DNA from: Spirogloea muscicola
Taxonomy: Eukaryota > Streptophyta > Zygnematophyceae > Spirogloeales > Spirogloeaceae
NCBI GenBank assembly: GCA_009602725.1
Contig: WELB01000007.1
Coordinates: 748,013-812,012, forward strand
Reading direction: 5' to 3'
DNA: 64,000 nucleotides
Position numbers and translations under genes: made by a program. Positions within the stretch are counted from its first letter, which is position 1, and every line of letters begins with the position of its first letter. The notes beneath the pieces are model-generated. The model was not told the DNA's origin and made no database searches. It was given only the letters and a program-made list of their open reading frames with translations. Positions 62,806-64,000 of this stretch are shown here, piece after piece.

Positions 62806-63238
62806 CCCCGAGGGCTGCCTTCTTGGATCGCAGCCCTCGCCCTCACTGGGAGAGCCACTTGGGTCCGATCGATTGGCTCCGAGGGCCTGCCGGTCGCGAC
62901 GCAGTCGCCGTTGGTGGGGAACGGCGGGAGACGGTGCAAACGAACGGTGGCACTGGCCGAGCAGGTAGCTTCTGCGAAGGGTGCTGGAAGTCTCTGGCAC
63001 GCAAACGCCCCGAAACTGCCGACGTGGAAAGGTGTGCCGAGGAAGCCGAGAGGTACAGCCGTGACCGCCTGCGGCTTTCGCCGTCGACGCCACCTCCCCC
63101 CCGCCGGCGGCGGCGGCTGCGGCGGCGGAGGCGGCGGCGGCGGCGGCGGCGGCGGACCTCGTCGAGGATGCGGTGCGCGGTGCAACTGAGCCGCCGAGAG
63201 CATCCGCGCCCGCCGACGCCGCCGGGCGGCGCCTCGGC

Positions 63239-64000
<762 letters not shown>

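Overview
The window is nuclear DNA from a eukaryote, most likely a chlorophyte green alga, possibly trebouxiophyte-like. The evidence is many short (about 100-300 bp) GT-AG introns, plant-type proteins (an AAE3-like oxalyl-CoA synthetase, an EF-hand NCL cation exchanger, a BPG2/YqeH chloroplast GTPase, a plant-type QCR10), TTTAGGG-like repeats, and GGC-rich gene starts. The species cannot be named from the sequence. It is a draft assembly: there are three N gaps (22076-22492, 50637-51169, 63239-63324) and single Ns at 7405, 34553 and 58685, nearly all in GC-rich or simple-repeat DNA.

Layout, left to right. 1-2160: an unrecognised plus-strand multi-exon gene, cut by the left edge. 2329-7323 (-): a ten-exon gene that splices in frame into an oxalyl-CoA synthetase (AAE3) fused to oxalyl-CoA decarboxylase (OXC). 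8892-16070 (-): a BUB1-type checkpoint kinase, head-to-head with 16646-20276 (+), an ankyrin-repeat protein in which each repeat is its own exon. 20857-22075: retroelement fragments. 22617-26452 (+): CCDC93, a Commander/CCC subunit, its 5' end lost in a gap. 26837-30113 (-): a SEC12/PHF1-type WD40 membrane protein. 30427-33975: a dense nest of retroelement 3' fragments, many in inverted pairs. 34795-38556 (+): NCL-type Na+/Ca2+ exchanger with EF-hands. 39585-43133 (+): PHD, CW and helicase-associated domain protein. 43972-50422 (-): a non-ribosomal peptide synthetase (half-C, A, PCP, C), which with the AAE3-OXC fusion is the most notable content. 51440-53105: more retroelement tails. 54408-54793 (+): QCR10. 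55527-56386 (-): DUF427 protein with a GC-AG intron. 57527-57913: retroelement fragment. 58878-62047 (+): BPG2/YqeH GTPase. 62370-62805: retroelement tail and a 121-bp foldback. 63447-64000 (+): start of an ABCB transporter, cut by the right edge.

The genes do not form one pathway. The AAE3-OXC fusion would carry out two consecutive steps of oxalate breakdown in one chain (oxalate to oxalyl-CoA to formyl-CoA plus CO2). The synthetase would make or modify a small peptide or amide. The retroelement families share a C-terminal protein tail of the form SDLxLL(T/S)RxY-stop and a 3' hairpin with a GGCTGG/CCAGCC stem, and they repeatedly occur as tail-to-tail inverted pairs.
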